Positions 11,191 to 12,530 of a stretch of DNA of 12,530 bases are shown piece after piece. The stretch is from positions 1 through 12,530 of the forward strand of contig JAEWYI010000068.1 in assembly GCA_023395735.1 (NCBI GenBank). Reading direction: 5' to 3'. The notes beneath the pieces were generated by a model that had not been told where the DNA came from, did no database searches, and saw only the letters and a program-made list of their open reading frames with translations. The position numbers and the translations under genes were made by a program. The stretch is from Cyanobacteria bacterium OH_SFB_17 (GTDB lineage: Bacteria > Cyanobacteriota > Vampirovibrionia > Gastranaerophilales > Gastranaerophilaceae). Each line of letters begins with the position of its first letter. Within the stretch, counting starts at the first letter, position 1.

Positions 11191-12530
11191 ATGAGTATAG
11201 CTACTGCTGAGCAATTTGAAGAAAACGAACAATATGACAAAGCCTATGAAGAGTATAAAAAACTCTATTCAAACAAATCAAGTAATGTCGATTTGTTGCA
11301 GCGTTTGGGTCATGTGGCGATTATTTTAAATAAGCGCGATGAGGCAGAAGAATATTATAGAAAAATATTAGAAATTGATGCAACAAGCGTTCTTGCATAC
11401 GAACAGCTGATGGATATTTATATCCATTCTGACAGGTACAAATACTATATTTCAAGAGGAAATCTTCACGTTGTGCAACAAGAGTTGAGCCACGCGGTTT
11501 CTGATTTTAAAAAAGCCTTAGAAAAAGCTCAGGAAGTTGACGAAATAAATTCAACAAGATTTGTGCTTGCAAATTTATACTGTCAGTTGGGTAAAAACCA
11601 TCAGGCAATTGATGAGTTTTTGAGAATTTTGGATAGCCAAGCAGTCAACGAAGTTGTATACCTTAAACTTGCTGAAATATATGTAAAAGAAGATTCTGTT
11701 TCAAGTGCTGTTCAAATACTTGAAAGGGCTAGAGAAAACGGATTTGATACAGTCAATATAAAAGAAAATCTTGCACAGCTTTATCTAAGATGTGACGAAC
11801 CACAAAAAGCAAGAGAGCTGACAGGTGATAAGTTGGTTATGGTAAAAAGTTTGCTAGAAGAAGGCGAAAACGCATCTGCTCTTAAAATATTGGAGGAAGT
11901 TAAAGATAATAATAAGAAAAATCCCCAATATCACTCACTTTTTGCCCAGTATTATTTTAACGAAAAAAACTGGGAGAATGCTCTTTCTTCTGTAGATGAA
12001 TTTGATAAATTTCAAAAAAATTCGCCACTTACATTCCAAATGCGCGCATTAATTTTTGAAGAGCAAGGAAAAGATTTTGACTCTCACATAAATTGGGCAA
12101 AATATAACTTGCTCAGAGGCGAAAGAGACGTTGCGTTGAACGAATATTTTTCAGCGTTTCAAGTAAACGATGAAGATGGCGATTTAATCAGACGAATTGC
12201 GGAACTTCTGGAAGAAGTCGGTGATAAAACCCAAGCAGGTGAATTTTGGGAACGCTTGGCAAGATTGGAGCCGACAAATAAAAAGGCGCTTGAAAAAATG
12301 GCCGATTTCAAAGACAGTATAGGTGATTATGCATTAGAGGCGGATTATTTGGAAAAATTAGTTTCTGTTGATAAAAGAAACTCTGCGGCTATAAAAAAAC
12401 TTGCTCAAATATACGAAAAAAATAAAAACAAACTTAAAGCTATCGAATATTATAATAAATTTGTTTCGATTTCGCCTGCAGATGATGAGGTTCAAAAAGT
12501 TCGTGAAAAAATCAAGAAACTTGAATCTTC
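11191..12530 (+). CDS. TPR-repeat protein, 3' end beyond the window
   Basis: The frame opens at ATG 11191, preceded by GAGGGGG (11179-11185) with a 5-base spacer, and stays open for 446 codons to the window edge, so the protein is C-terminally incomplete here. There is no signal peptide or membrane segment, so it is probably cytoplasmic. The whole visible length is helical tetratricopeptide-like repeats. The clearest are 33-66 (LGHVAIILNKRDEAEEYYRKI), 126-145 (LANLYCQLGKNHQAIDEF), 159-178, 332-361, 366-393 and 403-430 (AQIYEKNKNKLKAIEYYNKF). TPRs are protein-protein scaffolds; no catalytic domain is visible in the part seen. It diverges from the symporter gene. Partner and role unknown. Confidence 0.9.
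   Translation, partial: MSIATAEQFEENEQYDKAYEEYKKLYSNKSSNVDLLQRLGHVAIILNKRDEAEEYYRKILEIDATSVLAYEQLMDIYIHSDRYKYYISRGNLHVVQQELSHAVSDFKKALEKAQEVDEINSTRFVLANLYCQLGKNHQAIDEFLRILDSQAVNEVVYLKLAEIYVKEDSVSSAVQILERARENGFDTVNIKENLAQLYLRCDEPQKARELTGDKLVMVKSLLEEGENASALKILEEVKDNNKKNPQYHSLFAQYYFNEKNWENALSSVDEFDKFQKNSPLTFQMRALIFEEQGKDFDSHINWAKYNLLRGERDVALNEYFSAFQVNDEDGDLIRRIAELLEEVGDKTQAGEFWERLARLEPTNKKALEKMADFKDSIGDYALEADYLEKLVSVDKRNSAAIKKLAQIYEKNKNKLKAIEYYNKFVSISPADDEVQKVREKIKKLES

Noticed and set aside
1..12530. CRISPR arrays, insertion sequences, tRNA or rRNA genes
   Set aside because: No regular direct repeats, transposase frames, terminal inverted repeats or tRNA-like cloverleaf motifs were seen.

Overview
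The window is AT-rich (roughly one third G+C by eye) and reads with the standard bacterial code: TGA ends two genes here, so it is not reassigned. A secreted beta-barrel protein resembling outer-membrane porins points to a diderm (Gram-negative) cell. Low G+C, a diderm envelope, an rplU-rpmA pair without a Prp protease gene, a polar amino-acid carrier with a signal-like N-terminus and frequent TTG starts would fit the non-photosynthetic sister lineage of Cyanobacteria (Vampirovibrionia/Melainabacteria, e.g. gut Gastranaerophilales). This assignment is inference only; no rRNA is present.

Layout. Bases 1-380 hold no clear gene but contain a consensus promoter and a structured leader for the ribosomal-protein operon rplU (L21) - rpmA (L27) - UPF0237-type ACT-domain protein (381-1387, +). 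A strong bidirectional terminator separates this from a convergent PLP-dependent Orn/Lys/Arg decarboxylase (1425-2861, -). A porin-like outer-membrane protein (2976-4331, +) follows divergently, then a terminator and an orphan NarL/FixJ-type response regulator (4533-5201, +). Two minus-strand genes, a ChbG/YdjC-family deacetylase (7019-7867) and a membrane-anchored phospholipase-D-superfamily protein with several metal-binding motifs (5204-7006), form a tight operon that starts divergently from a polyprenyl-phosphate glycosyltransferase (7945-8898, +). A textbook bidirectional terminator separates the glycosyltransferase from a small unrecognised membrane protein (8952-9350, -). An AGCS-family sodium:amino-acid symporter (9485-11002, -) and a long TPR protein that runs off the window end (11191-12530, +) complete it.

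How they fit together. The first operon is translation housekeeping with a possible amino-acid-sensing passenger (ACT). The decarboxylase and symporter are amino-acid/polyamine metabolism. The central cluster looks like envelope biology: the deacetylase plus lipid-linked-sugar glycosyltransferase resemble the NaxD/FlmF2 pair that makes undecaprenyl-phosphate-galactosamine in Francisella, and the PLD protein is exported or membrane-anchored. No transposase, CRISPR array, tRNA or rRNA gene is visible. The most interesting features are the deacetylase/glycosyltransferase divergon, the multi-metal PLD protein, the L21 leader and the ACT protein coupled to rpmA.
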